A DNA stretch of 64,000 nt from CBDDFV01 sp965227335. GTDB taxonomy: Bacteria; Planctomycetota; Phycisphaerae; Phycisphaerales; SM1A02. The DNA lies in assembly GCA_965227335.1 (NCBI GenBank), contig CBDDFV010000001.1:1302001-1366000 (forward strand), in the 5' to 3' direction. The translations under genes were made by a program, and so were the position numbers. Below, piece by piece: positions 33,694-42,491 of this stretch. Within the stretch, counting starts at the first letter, position 1, and each line of letters starts with the position of its first letter. The notes under the pieces are model-generated. The model made no database searches. It was not told the DNA's origin and worked only from the letters and a program-made list of their open reading frames with translations.

Positions 33694-34497
33694 TCACGCG
33701 GGATAGTCGCAGCGGGTCTTGCCCGTCTCCCAGACGCTGACCCGCCGGAGTTCGCCGCCCGCCGCGCCAATCGGCTCGACCAGCAGGTCGTGGCAGACCC
33801 TGGCGATCGCCTCCACGGAGGGGTTCGTCTCGGCGAACTCATCGGTGTCGAGGTTGAGATGCGTGTGATCGAAACGGTCGACGACCGTCTCGTCGACGAT
33901 CCGTTCGAGCGTCGCGAGATCGATCCCCGCTTCGTCCTCGTTCGGAATCGGCGACGCCACCGTCGTCTCGATCCGGTAGTTGTGCCCGTGCCCGTTCGGG
34001 TTGTTGCACTTCCCGAACGTCGCCACGTTCGCCTCGTCGGACAGCTCCCGGCAGTGCAGTCGGTGCGCGGCGGAGAATTCGAACTGCTGACGCATGAGCA
34101 CACGATTCATCTGTTCACTCCGGATCATGAGAGCGTAGGTCGGCGTCAGTCGCCACTCGGTGGCAACAACCCGCCGTTGCAGCTCGTTGGACACCGCGGC
34201 GTGCAGTTCCGAAAGGAGCGCGGCCGGGTCGACGGGCGTCGTTGCGCGCATTGCGTCGCGAATCCGGGGGATCGCGACGCCGCGCACGGCGCGGTCGATC
34301 TCGGTGATGTTGATCAGATACCCGGTGACGGGATCGGGTTCGCCACGACACGTGACATCGAGTTCGTAGTAGGCGCCGATCCCCGTCATGCGCGGCCACG
34401 CCGCGAACGTGTTCGTCCGGGCCGACGCGTCCGCATCCGGCGGATCGTGCGGACTCACGCAGAAGCGAACGGTGCGGGTGAGGGCGACGGGGGGCAT
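33694..34497 (-). CDS. 6-pyruvoyl-tetrahydropterin synthase/QueD-like protein with duplicated T-fold
   Basis: 267 residues, about twice the usual single domain. The C-terminal half (130-267) has the zinc ligands His145 (FSAAHRL), His170 and His172 (NGHGHNY), catalytic Cys164 (GKCNN), FDHTHLN and a C-terminal Glu (VWETGKTRC). This supports a PTPS/QueD reaction on dihydroneopterin triphosphate, as in queuosine or pterin synthesis. The N-terminal half has a T-fold-like pattern (GAYYELDVTCRGEPDPVTGY) but lacks the His triad, so it is probably structural. The start ATG 34497 lies seven bases after TATCAT with no ribosome site. Confidence 0.85.
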   Translation of the reverse strand: MPPVALTRTVRFCVSPHDPPDADASARTNTFAAWPRMTGIGAYYELDVTCRGEPDPVTGYLINITEIDRAVRGVAIPRIRDAMRATTPVDPAALLSELHAAVSNELQRRVVATEWRLTPTYALMIRSEQMNRVLMRQQFEFSAAHRLHCRELSDEANVATFGKCNNPNGHGHNYRIETTVASPIPNEDEAGIDLATLERIVDETVVDRFDHTHLNLDTDEFAETNPSVEAIARVCHDLLVEPIGAAGGELRRVSVWETGKTRCDYPA

Positions 34498-34504
34498 GGA
34501 TGGG

Positions 34505-34510
34505 ATGATA
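34505..34510 (-). promoter_or_regulatory. -10-like TATCAT, leaderless candidate (PTPS gene)
   Basis: The spacer to ATG 34497 is seven bases (CCCATCC). It is divergent from the TAGACT element at 34542. Confidence 0.5.
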
Positions 34511-34541
34511 GGCGGACGGAGCGGGACCGGTTCGGCGGGGA

Positions 34542-34547
34542 TAGACT
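34542..34547 (+). promoter_or_regulatory. -10-like TAGACT, leaderless candidate (NAT gene)
   Basis: The spacer to ATG 34554 is six bases (TCTCGG), and no ribosome site is seen. Confidence 0.5.
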
Positions 34548-34553
34548 TCTCGG

Positions 34554-35381
34554 ATGACGTTCGACCTCGACGCGTATCTCGACCGCATCGGCCTGGACAC
34601 GCCGCCCGGTGCGGATCTCGACGGGCTGCGGGCGGTGCAGTGGGCGCAATTGTCGTCCGTCCCGTTCGAGAACCTCGACATTCCGATGGGACGGGGGATC
34701 GACGTGACGCCGGCGGCGGTGTTCGACAAGATCGTGACGCATCGACGGGGCGGGTACTGCTTCGAGAACAACCTGCTGTTGAACGAGGGGCTCGCCGCGC
34801 TGGGGTTCGAGACGCGTCCGCTGCTGGGGCGGGTGATGCTGGACAATCCGGCGGTGCTGGGACGGACGCACATGCTGGTTCGGGCGCAGGTGGGCGGGGA
34901 GGCGTACATGGTGGATTGCGGGTTCGGAGCCGGAACGCCGCGCGGCCCGATTCCGCTCGTCGACGGCGGCGCGGCGTCGCACGACGGCGTGACGTGGACG
35001 GTTTCTCCCGACGACGAGTTCGGCTGGCGGATGACGACGTCCTACGAATCCTCGGGCGAGTCGGTCGTGTCGTACGTCTTCGACGAGTCGACGGTGTATC
35101 CCGCGGACATCGAGCTCGGCAACCACTACACATCGACGTGTCCGACGAGCAAGTTCGTCCGCAACGTCTTCGCGGTGCGGCGCCGGGAGAACGGAACGGT
35201 GGTGGTGAACAACCGGACGGTCGCGGAGCGAGTGGGTCCCGATGCGACGCCGCGCGAGATCGCGGACCGGTCCGCGTTCGAGTCCGCGATTCGCGACGAG
35301 GTCGGTCTGGATGTGCAGGCGTCGGAGGCGGAGTGGGATCGGTTGTGGGCGACGGCCGGGGCCGCGGCGGCGACCGTATGA
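34554..35381 (+). CDS. Arylamine N-acetyltransferase-like protein
   Basis: 275 residues, normal family length. The catalytic triad is intact: Cys69 in HRRGGYCFENN, His106 in GRTHMLV and Asp121 in MVDCGFG. The family transfers acetyl from acetyl-CoA to arylamines, hydrazines or amide-forming substrates in secondary metabolism. The C-terminal part (TSTCPTSKFVRNVFAVRR) is also typical. It is transcribed divergently from the PTPS gene, with the starts 57 bases apart. Confidence 0.93.
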   Translation: MTFDLDAYLDRIGLDTPPGADLDGLRAVQWAQLSSVPFENLDIPMGRGIDVTPAAVFDKIVTHRRGGYCFENNLLLNEGLAALGFETRPLLGRVMLDNPAVLGRTHMLVRAQVGGEAYMVDCGFGAGTPRGPIPLVDGGAASHDGVTWTVSPDDEFGWRMTTSYESSGESVVSYVFDESTVYPADIELGNHYTSTCPTSKFVRNVFAVRRRENGTVVVNNRTVAERVGPDATPREIADRSAFESAIRDEVGLDVQASEAEWDRLWATAGAAAATV

Positions 35382-35418
35382 TGAGACGGCGCACCGGTGC
35401 GCACGGAAGGACGACGTC

Positions 35419-36339
35419 ATGCATCGCACAGTCTCGCTCGGTCTGCTCGCCTGTTGCCTGATGATCATGGCGGCGTGCGGCAAGTCAACGCCCCCGCCGC
35501 CCGCCGCGCCGACGCCGCCTCCCACGGCGCTCGCGCCGGATGATGACGGTGCGGTTACGACTGACGCTGACGAACGGGACGACGCCGCGATCGAGGAATC
35601 GGTCGGCCTCGACGACGCCGGCGCCGACGCCGATGGGTCGGACGAGCGTCGGGGCGATGTCGACGCTCTGACCGAGCCGCCCCGCGCGGCGCCGTCGCCG
35701 TCGGACGATCCGGACGCGATCACGCTCCCCAACGGCGTCGTCGTGCGTCCGTCGGCGAAGGCGATCGAGTTCCCGGCGGTGGTGTGTCTCGATGCGGGGT
35801 GGCTGGAGCAGATCGTGTGCGGGCCGTCGTCGCGGGAGCATGAGTCGCTGATGGTGTCGGGCGTGCGTCCGAGCGATCTGCACGCCGCGCTGCTGGCGGC
35901 CGGCCTGGAGGCGGGCGCGCCGGGGCGCTGGGAGTTCGCCGACGATGCGTTCACGTTCGTGCAACCGGAGGGGACGGCGGTCGATGTGTTCGTACGCTAC
36001 CTCGATGCGGACGGCGCGACGGTCGAGCATGCGGTGGGGGCGTGGATCATGAACACGACGACGGACGAGACGTTCCCGGATGTCGGCTGGGTGTTTGGCG
36101 GGTCGCAGTTCGAGAAGACGCCGGAGTTCCTGCTGGATCGGTTCGACGGGGCGTCGGAGTTCTACGTTGCGGACATGAGCGGTTCGATCATCGGTCTCGT
36201 CACGTTCGGCGACGAGGTGATCGGCTTCGGCGACGTCATTGCGGACGAGGAAACGGTCATGGCGCCCGCCTGGGCGGTGAATACCGAGATGATCCCGCCG
36301 CTGGACACGCCCGTGCTGGTGGTGGTGCGGGCTCGTTGA
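35419..36339 (+). CDS. YdjY-domain-like lipoprotein
   Basis: 306 residues. A lipobox MAAC (Cys20) follows a hydrophobic signal. A long Pro/Asp/Ala-rich linker (about 22-105) leads to a domain of about 190 residues: AIEFPAVVCLDAGWLEQIVC, REHESLMVSGVRPSDLHAAL and MNTTTDETFPDVGWVFGGSQ. This pattern fits the YdjY-like domain seen in many planctomycete exported proteins; its function is unknown. ATG 35419 has GGAAGGA upstream. A TATGAT at 35378-35383, overlapping the end of the NAT gene, could serve as -10. Confidence 0.7.
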   Translation: MHRTVSLGLLACCLMIMAACGKSTPPPPAAPTPPPTALAPDDDGAVTTDADERDDAAIEESVGLDDAGADADGSDERRGDVDALTEPPRAAPSPSDDPDAITLPNGVVVRPSAKAIEFPAVVCLDAGWLEQIVCGPSSREHESLMVSGVRPSDLHAALLAAGLEAGAPGRWEFADDAFTFVQPEGTAVDVFVRYLDADGATVEHAVGAWIMNTTTDETFPDVGWVFGGSQFEKTPEFLLDRFDGASEFYVADMSGSIIGLVTFGDEVIGFGDVIADEETVMAPAWAVNTEMIPPLDTPVLVVVRAR

Positions 36340-36783
36340 TTGCGACGCGGGTGTTCGTCGGCGACGGGTGGTGCGGATATCCCACACGGTCCGCACGGGC
36401 TGCGGACCCTACGCGAAGCTGGCGTGGGGCAACCGACGTGGGCGTGCGGTCGGCGACGGGTGGTTCGAATACGCCACACGGTCCGCACAGGGTGCGGACC
36501 CTACGTGAAGCTCGTTGATTGCGACGCGGGTGTTCGTCGGCGACGGGTGGTGCGGATATCCCACACGGTCCGCACGGGGTGCGGACCCTACGCGAAGCTG
36601 GCGTGGGGCAACCGACGTGGGCGTGCGGTTGGCGACGGGTGGTTCGAATACGCCACACGGTCCGCACAGGGTGCGGACCCTACGTGAAGCTGGCGTGAGG
36701 GCAACCGACGCGGGTGTTCGTCGGCGACGGGTGGTGCGGATATCCCACACGGTCCGCACGGGGTGCGGACCCTACGCGAAGCG
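36338..36783 (+). repeat. R1 palindrome array, five units, entering the folD 3' end
   Basis: Five units of about 90 bp, arranged as two and a half copies of a 180-bp dimer, each centred on GGTCCGCAC-N3-GTGCGGACC (near 36388, 36479, 36567, 36659 and 36751) and followed by CTACG(C/T)GAAGC. All units have the same orientation. The last one directly abuts the TAG stop of folD (36772-36774) and its flank encodes the last FolD residues. Confidence 0.92.
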
Positions 36784-37680
36784 TTCGCGTGATTGCACGG
36801 TGTTACGCAACAGCATTGCGACCGTCATCGGTCCCACGCCGCCCGGGACGGGCGACAGATGGCCCGCAACGTCCTTCACCGCGTCGAAGTCGATGTCGCC
36901 GACGGTGTAGGACTGGCCGTCCTTGTCTTCGAGCTGGTTGATGCCGACGTCGACGACGACCGCGCCGGGCTTGACCATGTCGGCGGTGATCAGGTTGGGG
37001 ACGCCGGCCGCGGCGACGAGGACGTCGGCGTTGCGGGCCAGCTCGGTCAGGTTGGGGGTGAACTTGTTGGTGGAGATCACCGTCGCGTCCTGCCGCATGA
37101 GCAGGACGGCGATCGGCTTGCCGACGATGTTGCTGGCCCCGACGATCACGCAGGTGGAGCCGCGCAGTTCGACGCCGGTGGACTCGATCATCTCCAGGAC
37201 GGCGGCGGCCGTGCATGGGATCAGGCTGCGTCGGCCGTAGACCACGCGTCCGATGTTGGCGGGGTTGACGCCCTCGACGTCCTTGTCGACATCGATCAGG
37301 GCCTGCACCTTCTCCGTGTCGACGCCCTTCGGCACCGGGAGGTGGAGCATGATGGCGTGGACGTCGTCGTCGTTGTTGAGGAGCAGGACGCGTCCGGCCA
37401 CGTCGTCGTAGGAGGCGTCGGCGGGGAGGGTGTGGAGCTTGTACTCGATGCCGACCTTGGCGCAGGTGCGGGCCTGGCTCTCGGCGTAGAGGCGGGCGCC
37501 GCCGTCGCCGCCGGCGAGGATGGCGTCGAGGCGGACCGGCAGGCCGCGCTCGTTCGATTCGCGGACCCGGGTCGCGATGTCCTCTCGAACCGCCTTCGCC
37601 AACGCTCGTCCGTCGATCAGCTGGAACATCGCCGCCTTCGCCGTCTCGGTGGGGGTGGTCGTGGTGGGGGAACTGGCCAT
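36772..37680 (-). CDS. folD: Methylenetetrahydrofolate dehydrogenase/cyclohydrolase (FolD)
   Basis: 302 residues. The bifunctional enzyme interconverts 5,10-methylene-THF and 10-formyl-THF. It has ARLYAESQARTCAKVGIEY with the catalytic Lys region, HLPVPKG, the DVEGVNPANIGR segment, the NADP-binding CVIVGASNIVGKP, and the C-terminal PVPGGVGPMTVAMLLRNT signature. The start ATG 37680 lies nine bases after TATTCT with no ribosome site. The gene ends inside the R1 array. It is divergent from coaX. Confidence 0.95.
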   Translation of the reverse strand: MASSPTTTTPTETAKAAMFQLIDGRALAKAVREDIATRVRESNERGLPVRLDAILAGGDGGARLYAESQARTCAKVGIEYKLHTLPADASYDDVAGRVLLLNNDDDVHAIMLHLPVPKGVDTEKVQALIDVDKDVEGVNPANIGRVVYGRRSLIPCTAAAVLEMIESTGVELRGSTCVIVGASNIVGKPIAVLLMRQDATVISTNKFTPNLTELARNADVLVAAAGVPNLITADMVKPGAVVVDVGINQLEDKDGQSYTVGDIDFDAVKDVAGHLSPVPGGVGPMTVAMLLRNTVQSRERFA

Positions 37681-37689
37681 GCGCCGCAC

Positions 37690-37695
37690 AGAATA
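37690..37695 (-). promoter_or_regulatory. -10-like TATTCT, leaderless candidate (folD)
   Basis: The spacer to ATG 37680 is nine bases. Confidence 0.45.
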
Positions 37696-37740
37696 CCAGA
37701 CCGTCGCGGTCCCGGCCGAGACCCGGCCCGCCCGAGCGGC

Positions 37741-37746
37741 TATCCT
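37741..37746 (+). promoter_or_regulatory. -10-like TATCCT, leaderless candidate (coaX)
   Basis: The spacer to ATG 37753 is six bases (TCCGAC), with no ribosome site. Confidence 0.5.
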
Positions 37747-37752
37747 TCCGAC

Positions 37753-38559
37753 ATGCCCGGTCCGAATCTCATTGCGATCAACGTCGGCAACACCCGCGTC
37801 CAGATCGGACGCTGTGTCGACGGCGATCTCGTCGAACACCAGCGATTCCCCCACGAGGCGATCAGCGACGTCGTGCCGCTCGTCCAGGAATGGTGGAAAC
37901 AGATCGCCGAGACCGACGCGCCGGCGATCGTCATGGCGTCCGTCAACGAGAGCGCGGCGTCTCGTCTCCGCTCCATGGTTGAAGACCAGCTCGGCGTCGA
38001 CGTCTACGCGATCGGGGCCGACATGCCCGCCCCGGTCGGCGAACAGCTCGACCCGGAGACGATCACCGGCGTCGACCGCCTCCTCAACGCCGCCGCCGCG
38101 TTCGCCCAGGTCCAGCAGGCGTGCATCGTCATCGACGTCGGCACCGCGATCACGATCGACTTCATCGACGGCGAGGGGACGTTCCACGGCGGCGCCATCG
38201 CGCCGGGCGTGGGGCTCCAGCTCAAGGCGCTGCACGAATACACCGACGCCCTGCCGGACATCAGGTTCGAACGGCCCGCCGACGAGCATTTCGGACGAAA
38301 CACCGCCCAGGCGATGCTTCACGGCGTCTTCCACGGCGTGCGCGGCCTCGCGTGGCGCATGGTCGAACGGTATGCGGAAGGCTACGGCGCGTTCCCCCAG
38401 GTGGTCGCCACCGGCGGCGACGCGGCGTCGATCTTCGACGGCGACGAACTCATCGACAATATCGTCCCGGATCTTACGTTGCGCGGCATCGTGGTCGCCG
38501 CGCGATACGCGCTGTCCGATGAGGAAGCCGACGAGGCCGACGCGACCCGCGATGCCTGA
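37753..38559 (+). CDS. coaX: Type III pantothenate kinase (CoaX)
   Basis: 268 residues. It catalyses ATP-dependent phosphorylation of pantothenate, the first step of CoA synthesis. Family features are INVGNTR at the N-terminus, GVDRLLNAAAAF, the second phosphate motif with catalytic Asp (IDVGTAITIDFID), GGAIAPG, and VATGGDA near the end. The first motif is normally DxGNT; here the Asp is Asn10, a notable change in a phosphate/metal-binding position. Its stop overlaps the next start by eight bases. Confidence 0.92.
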   Translation: MPGPNLIAINVGNTRVQIGRCVDGDLVEHQRFPHEAISDVVPLVQEWWKQIAETDAPAIVMASVNESAASRLRSMVEDQLGVDVYAIGADMPAPVGEQLDPETITGVDRLLNAAAAFAQVQQACIVIDVGTAITIDFIDGEGTFHGGAIAPGVGLQLKALHEYTDALPDIRFERPADEHFGRNTAQAMLHGVFHGVRGLAWRMVERYAEGYGAFPQVVATGGDAASIFDGDELIDNIVPDLTLRGIVVAARYALSDEEADEADATRDA

Positions 38560-39508
38560 GGGACGTTTCCTCGTCGCCACGCCGCCCCAGCCCGGGGCGA
38601 TTGCGATCATCGACGTCTTCGATCCGCCCGATTCGCTCGTGCGCACGCTGACGCCGCGCGAACTCGACGTCGGCGCCATGCGGCTCGTCGATTTCGCCGG
38701 CGTCGACACCGGGCTCCTCGCGCGGCTGACCTCGACCACCTGGCGCCTCATGCCCCACGGCGGGCCGCGGGTCGTCCAGCGTCTGGCGGGATGGCTGCGG
38801 GAGCAGGGGCTGAGGGCGACGCCGGCGACCGCGATTGATCCGCGCGTCCGTTACCCCGAAGCATCCGACGAGGTGGAAGCGTGCATGCTGGCGGCGCTGG
38901 CCCGGGACCCGAGTCCGCTGGCGATCGATCTGCTGCTCGATCAGCCGCGCCGCTGGCGGGCGGCGGAGGGGTCGGCCCTGACGGACAAGGATCGAGCGCG
39001 GTCGGCGCGGCTGAACCGGCTCCTCGATCCGCCGCTCGTCGTCCTCGCCGGTCCGCCCAACGTGGGCAAGAGCACGTTGTCGAATCGGCTGCTCGGGCGC
39101 GACATGGCGATCGCGACGGACGTGGCCGGGACGACGCGCGACTACATCGCGGCGACGATCGATCTCGGCGGCCTGATCGTCCGCTGGTGCGATACGCCAG
39201 GATTGCGGGCGACGGACGATCCGGTTGAGTTGAAGGCGATTGAACTCGCGGCGGGGCTGATGACGCAGGCGGCGTATCTCGTCGCGATCACGGATCATGC
39301 CCATGACTGGCCGCGGCTGCCGCGCGAGCCGGATCTGCGGGTGGGGTCGAAGTCCGATCTCGGCGGACGCGGTGATGCGGACATCTCGCTCAGCGCGGCG
39401 ACGGGCGACGGCGTCGCCGCGCTGGTCGAGCGGGTGCGTGAGGCGTTGGTCCCGGCGTCGGATCATGCGGACGGCGGGCGATGGATCTTCGACGACGGGT
39501 TGGCGTGA
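38552..39508 (+). CDS. MnmE-like GTPase, reduced form
   Basis: 318 residues against about 450 for MnmE. The N-terminus (ATPPQPGAIAIIDVF, WRLMPHGGPRVVQRLAGWL) resembles the MnmE tetrahydrofolate-binding domain. The G domain is clear: G1 GPPNVGKST, G2/G3 region ATDVAGTTRDYIAATIDLGG and DTPGLR, and a G4 reading SKSD instead of NKxD. The C-terminal helical part and the CxGK motif needed for tRNA-uridine modification are absent. Overlap with coaX suggests translational coupling. It could be a regulatory or folate-linked GTPase; the role is unknown. Confidence 0.75.
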   Translation: MPEGRFLVATPPQPGAIAIIDVFDPPDSLVRTLTPRELDVGAMRLVDFAGVDTGLLARLTSTTWRLMPHGGPRVVQRLAGWLREQGLRATPATAIDPRVRYPEASDEVEACMLAALARDPSPLAIDLLLDQPRRWRAAEGSALTDKDRARSARLNRLLDPPLVVLAGPPNVGKSTLSNRLLGRDMAIATDVAGTTRDYIAATIDLGGLIVRWCDTPGLRATDDPVELKAIELAAGLMTQAAYLVAITDHAHDWPRLPREPDLRVGSKSDLGGRGDADISLSAATGDGVAALVERVREALVPASDHADGGRWIFDDGLA

Positions 39509-42271
39509 TCAGGGCTCTTCGGCGGGGCATTCGCCCCACGCGGCGAGGAGGATCGCGAGGTCGGCGGCGTTGACGTCGCCGTCGCCGTCGAAGTCAGGCG
39601 GGCCGAGGGGGTCGGTGCTCCACGCGGCGAGGAGGGCGGCGAGGTCGCCGGCGTCGACGACGGCGTCGAAGTCGAGATCGCCGAGGCACGTCGCCTCGCA
39701 TTCGTCGGGCACGTTGTTGTTGTTGATGTCGAGGCTGACGCCGGACGTGATGTCGCATTCATCCGGAATGTCGTTCGCGTTGCAGTCGGAGGAGAAGATC
39801 AGGACCTGCTGCCCGCCGAGGATGACGGGGCGTTGCTGGGGTTCGCCGTCGATGACGACGGGGCCTTCCACGAGCGGCACGAGTCCGCCGAGGTCGCCGC
39901 CGAACCAGGAATGCCAGGGCGTGGCGTTGGAGATGATCTCATTGGTGAGATTCGGGAACGCAAGCTCGCCTTCCTCGGTGAGTTGAAGCGAGTTGTCATC
40001 GCACTGCGGATCGCCGTTGCAGTCCTGGGGCGAGAGTTCGAGGTCGGGAAGGAGGGCGGAGAGCCACGCGAAGCCGCCCGCCACGTTTCGTTGATCATGG
40101 GTGAAGAGCCCGCCGCCGGAGAGGACGAACAGGTTGAGCGCTTCGGCGTTGTCCGCCACGGCGAGGATCTCGGCCGTCGTGATGCCGCCCACCGCGTTGT
40201 TGCTGTCGGTCGGCATGTAGACGATCGCGGTGTCGATGAGTCGGACGTCGCCGATGTTGTTGAAGAAGTCGTCGATGGCCTGCGGGCCGGCGAGCGAGAC
40301 CCGCGTCCAGCCCGCGCCGGCGAGAACCGAGAGATCGAACCCGGATTCAAAGCCCTCCATCACCTCGCCCATCTTGCAGCCGAGGCAGACGACCTGGGTG
40401 TTGAAGTTGCCGACCGAGGGACCGATCAGGTTGAAGCCCTCTTCGATGTAGAGCCACCCTTCCTCGTTCCCGTGTTCGGGGTCGAAGTGACCATGGTCGT
40501 CGGCGTCGTCGCCGCCGAGGATCACCGGGCCGCCGAACTCGGTGCTGGAGAGTTCGCATTCGTCGGGGATGTCGTTGCCGTTGCAGTCGGAGCTGAAGCC
40601 GCTGTCGATGTCGCACCCGTCCGGGACGAAGTTGTTGTTGCAGTCCGGGGCGTCGCCGCACGCGACTTCGAGCTGATCGACGACGCCGTTCTCGTTGCAG
40701 TCGACGGCGTAGTGGAAGCCGAGATCGACGACGCCGACGTCGAGTCCCTGGTCGGTGCGGGTCGTGCGGAGGGCGAGCGGCGAGCCGTCGGCGGGGCCGA
40801 GGCCGGCGTCGACCGCGGGGCTGGTTTCCGGCTGAAGGGGAATCTGGGCGAGGAGGAAGGCGCCGGGGTCGTCGGTGACGAAGAGCGGGTCGGCGTTGAG
40901 GTTGCCGCCGAGATCGACGCCGCCGATCACGGGGACGCCGCCCTCGATGAGCGTGTGGCGGAAGAACGCCTCGCGTCCGGGGACGAATTCGATCGCCGCG
41001 CCGCCGCCGCTGTTGGCCCAGAGGATGCTGTTGGTGACGTCGATGTCGCCGTTGGCGACGAAGAGCGCGGCCCCGGACGGGGCGTCGTTGTCGGCGAACG
41101 TGCAGTTGATGTAATCGGGTCCGACCCCGGGCAGGGGCTGGCAGTTGATGGCGAAGGAGAGGTTGGTCGCCGCCGCCCCGCCGCCGGTCTCGCCGGCGTC
41201 GTTGGCGGCGAACAGGCAGTTCACGAACTGCCCCTCGGAGCAGCGGTGGCTGACCGCGCCGCCGCCGCGTTCGGTCGCGGTGTTCTGGAGGAAGATGCTG
41301 TCGACGACGAGCGAGTCATCGAACTCCGCGACGGCGCCGCCGACGTCGGCGTGGTTGTCGATGAAGACGGACTGGAGGATCTGCGGCGGGGCGGTTGCGC
41401 ATTCCTCGAGCCAGACCGCGCCGCCGACGGCGGACGCCTCATTGCCGGTGAAGGTTGATCCGACGATGACCGGACATCCGCCGCCCCAGATCGCGCCGCC
41501 TTCCCCGTCGGGGCCGCCCGTCGCGCGGTTGGCGTCGAAAGCACAGTACTCGACGCGGAGTTCGCACTGGCCCGTGGTGCAGCCGTTTCCGTTGAAGACG
41601 GCGCCCCCGGCGTCATTCGCGGCGTTGTCGTCAAATGCGCACTTGAAGAGCCGGACGTCGGTGGAGTCAAAGAACGCGGCCCCGCCCCGTTCCGCGGCGT
41701 TGCTGGTGAAGCGGCAGTTCCGGAATTCGACGATGGTTCCGACCGCCCGCACGCCGCCGCCGTCGAGCCCGAGGCCGTTCCCGCTGGTGATCGTGACGCC
41801 GTCGATGAGAGCGCCGGATCCGATGGCGATGGTGAGGACGGCGGCGACGTTGTCGAGGCGGGAGGGATCGTCGGTGTCGACGATCGGTCCGTCGTTCCCG
41901 TTGAGATCGCCGGAGAGGATGGTGACGAAGCGTTCGGGGTCGCGGAGGTTCGGGTCTTCAGCCCCGACGCCGGCGAAGCCGCCGAGCAGCGAGACGCCGG
42001 CGGGAAGATTGAAGGTCGCGAAGATGTCGCCGTCGGGTCCGTCGGGTTTGTAAACGCCTTCGGCGAGCCGGATCGCCTGCACGGCGCCGGCCGATTCCTC
42101 CGCGTCGGCGAGCGCGGTCTGCAGATCGTTGTAGGCGGAGGCCCAGAGTTGCCCGTTGCCGCCGGGCGGGGCGTCCGGGTCGACGAAACGGAGCGGCCCG
42201 GCGATGGATGCGCAGGTGAAAACACCCGCCGCGATGAACGCGGGTCCCGTGGCGAAGCGGCGACGAATCAT
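39509..42271 (-). CDS. Exported parallel beta-helix protein with TSP3-like and dockerin-like C-terminus
   Basis: 920 residues with a signal peptide (about 1-24). Residues about 25-470 show repeated beta-helix turns of the polymorphic-membrane-protein style (GGAAFFDST, GGAVFNGNG, GGAIWGGG, GGAVWLEE, plus F.N..A spacing). Then come two Ca-loop segments of the DCNGNDIPDEC type (residues about 520-560), a domain of about 240 residues (570-810), another DCNANDIPDEC, and a C-terminal dockerin-like pair (DLDFDAVVDAGDLAALLAAW, DFDGDGDVNAADLAILLAAW). It is probably surface-associated. ATG 42271 has AGAGGA upstream. Its stop abuts the convergent GTPase stop. Confidence 0.85.
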   Translation of the reverse strand: MIRRRFATGPAFIAAGVFTCASIAGPLRFVDPDAPPGGNGQLWASAYNDLQTALADAEESAGAVQAIRLAEGVYKPDGPDGDIFATFNLPAGVSLLGGFAGVGAEDPNLRDPERFVTILSGDLNGNDGPIVDTDDPSRLDNVAAVLTIAIGSGALIDGVTITSGNGLGLDGGGVRAVGTIVEFRNCRFTSNAAERGGAAFFDSTDVRLFKCAFDDNAANDAGGAVFNGNGCTTGQCELRVEYCAFDANRATGGPDGEGGAIWGGGCPVIVGSTFTGNEASAVGGAVWLEECATAPPQILQSVFIDNHADVGGAVAEFDDSLVVDSIFLQNTATERGGGAVSHRCSEGQFVNCLFAANDAGETGGGAAATNLSFAINCQPLPGVGPDYINCTFADNDAPSGAALFVANGDIDVTNSILWANSGGGAAIEFVPGREAFFRHTLIEGGVPVIGGVDLGGNLNADPLFVTDDPGAFLLAQIPLQPETSPAVDAGLGPADGSPLALRTTRTDQGLDVGVVDLGFHYAVDCNENGVVDQLEVACGDAPDCNNNFVPDGCDIDSGFSSDCNGNDIPDECELSSTEFGGPVILGGDDADDHGHFDPEHGNEEGWLYIEEGFNLIGPSVGNFNTQVVCLGCKMGEVMEGFESGFDLSVLAGAGWTRVSLAGPQAIDDFFNNIGDVRLIDTAIVYMPTDSNNAVGGITTAEILAVADNAEALNLFVLSGGGLFTHDQRNVAGGFAWLSALLPDLELSPQDCNGDPQCDDNSLQLTEEGELAFPNLTNEIISNATPWHSWFGGDLGGLVPLVEGPVVIDGEPQQRPVILGGQQVLIFSSDCNANDIPDECDITSGVSLDINNNNVPDECEATCLGDLDFDAVVDAGDLAALLAAWSTDPLGPPDFDGDGDVNAADLAILLAAWGECPAEEP

Positions 42272-42491
42272 GGTCGTTCCTCTCGGTCAACATCGCAGCG
42301 CGGCCGGGCGATCCGCGCTCCCGGGGGCTTGGGGCCGGGCGACGCGACCATACCACGGGCGACGCGAGGCGGCCACGGTTTTGACGGTGATCGATACCCC
42401 GGGGCGCTGCACGCGTCGCGCGTTTTTGCTGGGGCGAGCGGGCGCGTGCGCGTAGCATGGACATCAAGGACGAGATGAGGGGAGGCCGACG

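Noticed and set aside
39509..42271. Autotransporter or polymorphic membrane protein suggested by the beta-helix
   Set aside because: There is no C-terminal beta-barrel; the protein ends in a dockerin-like module instead.
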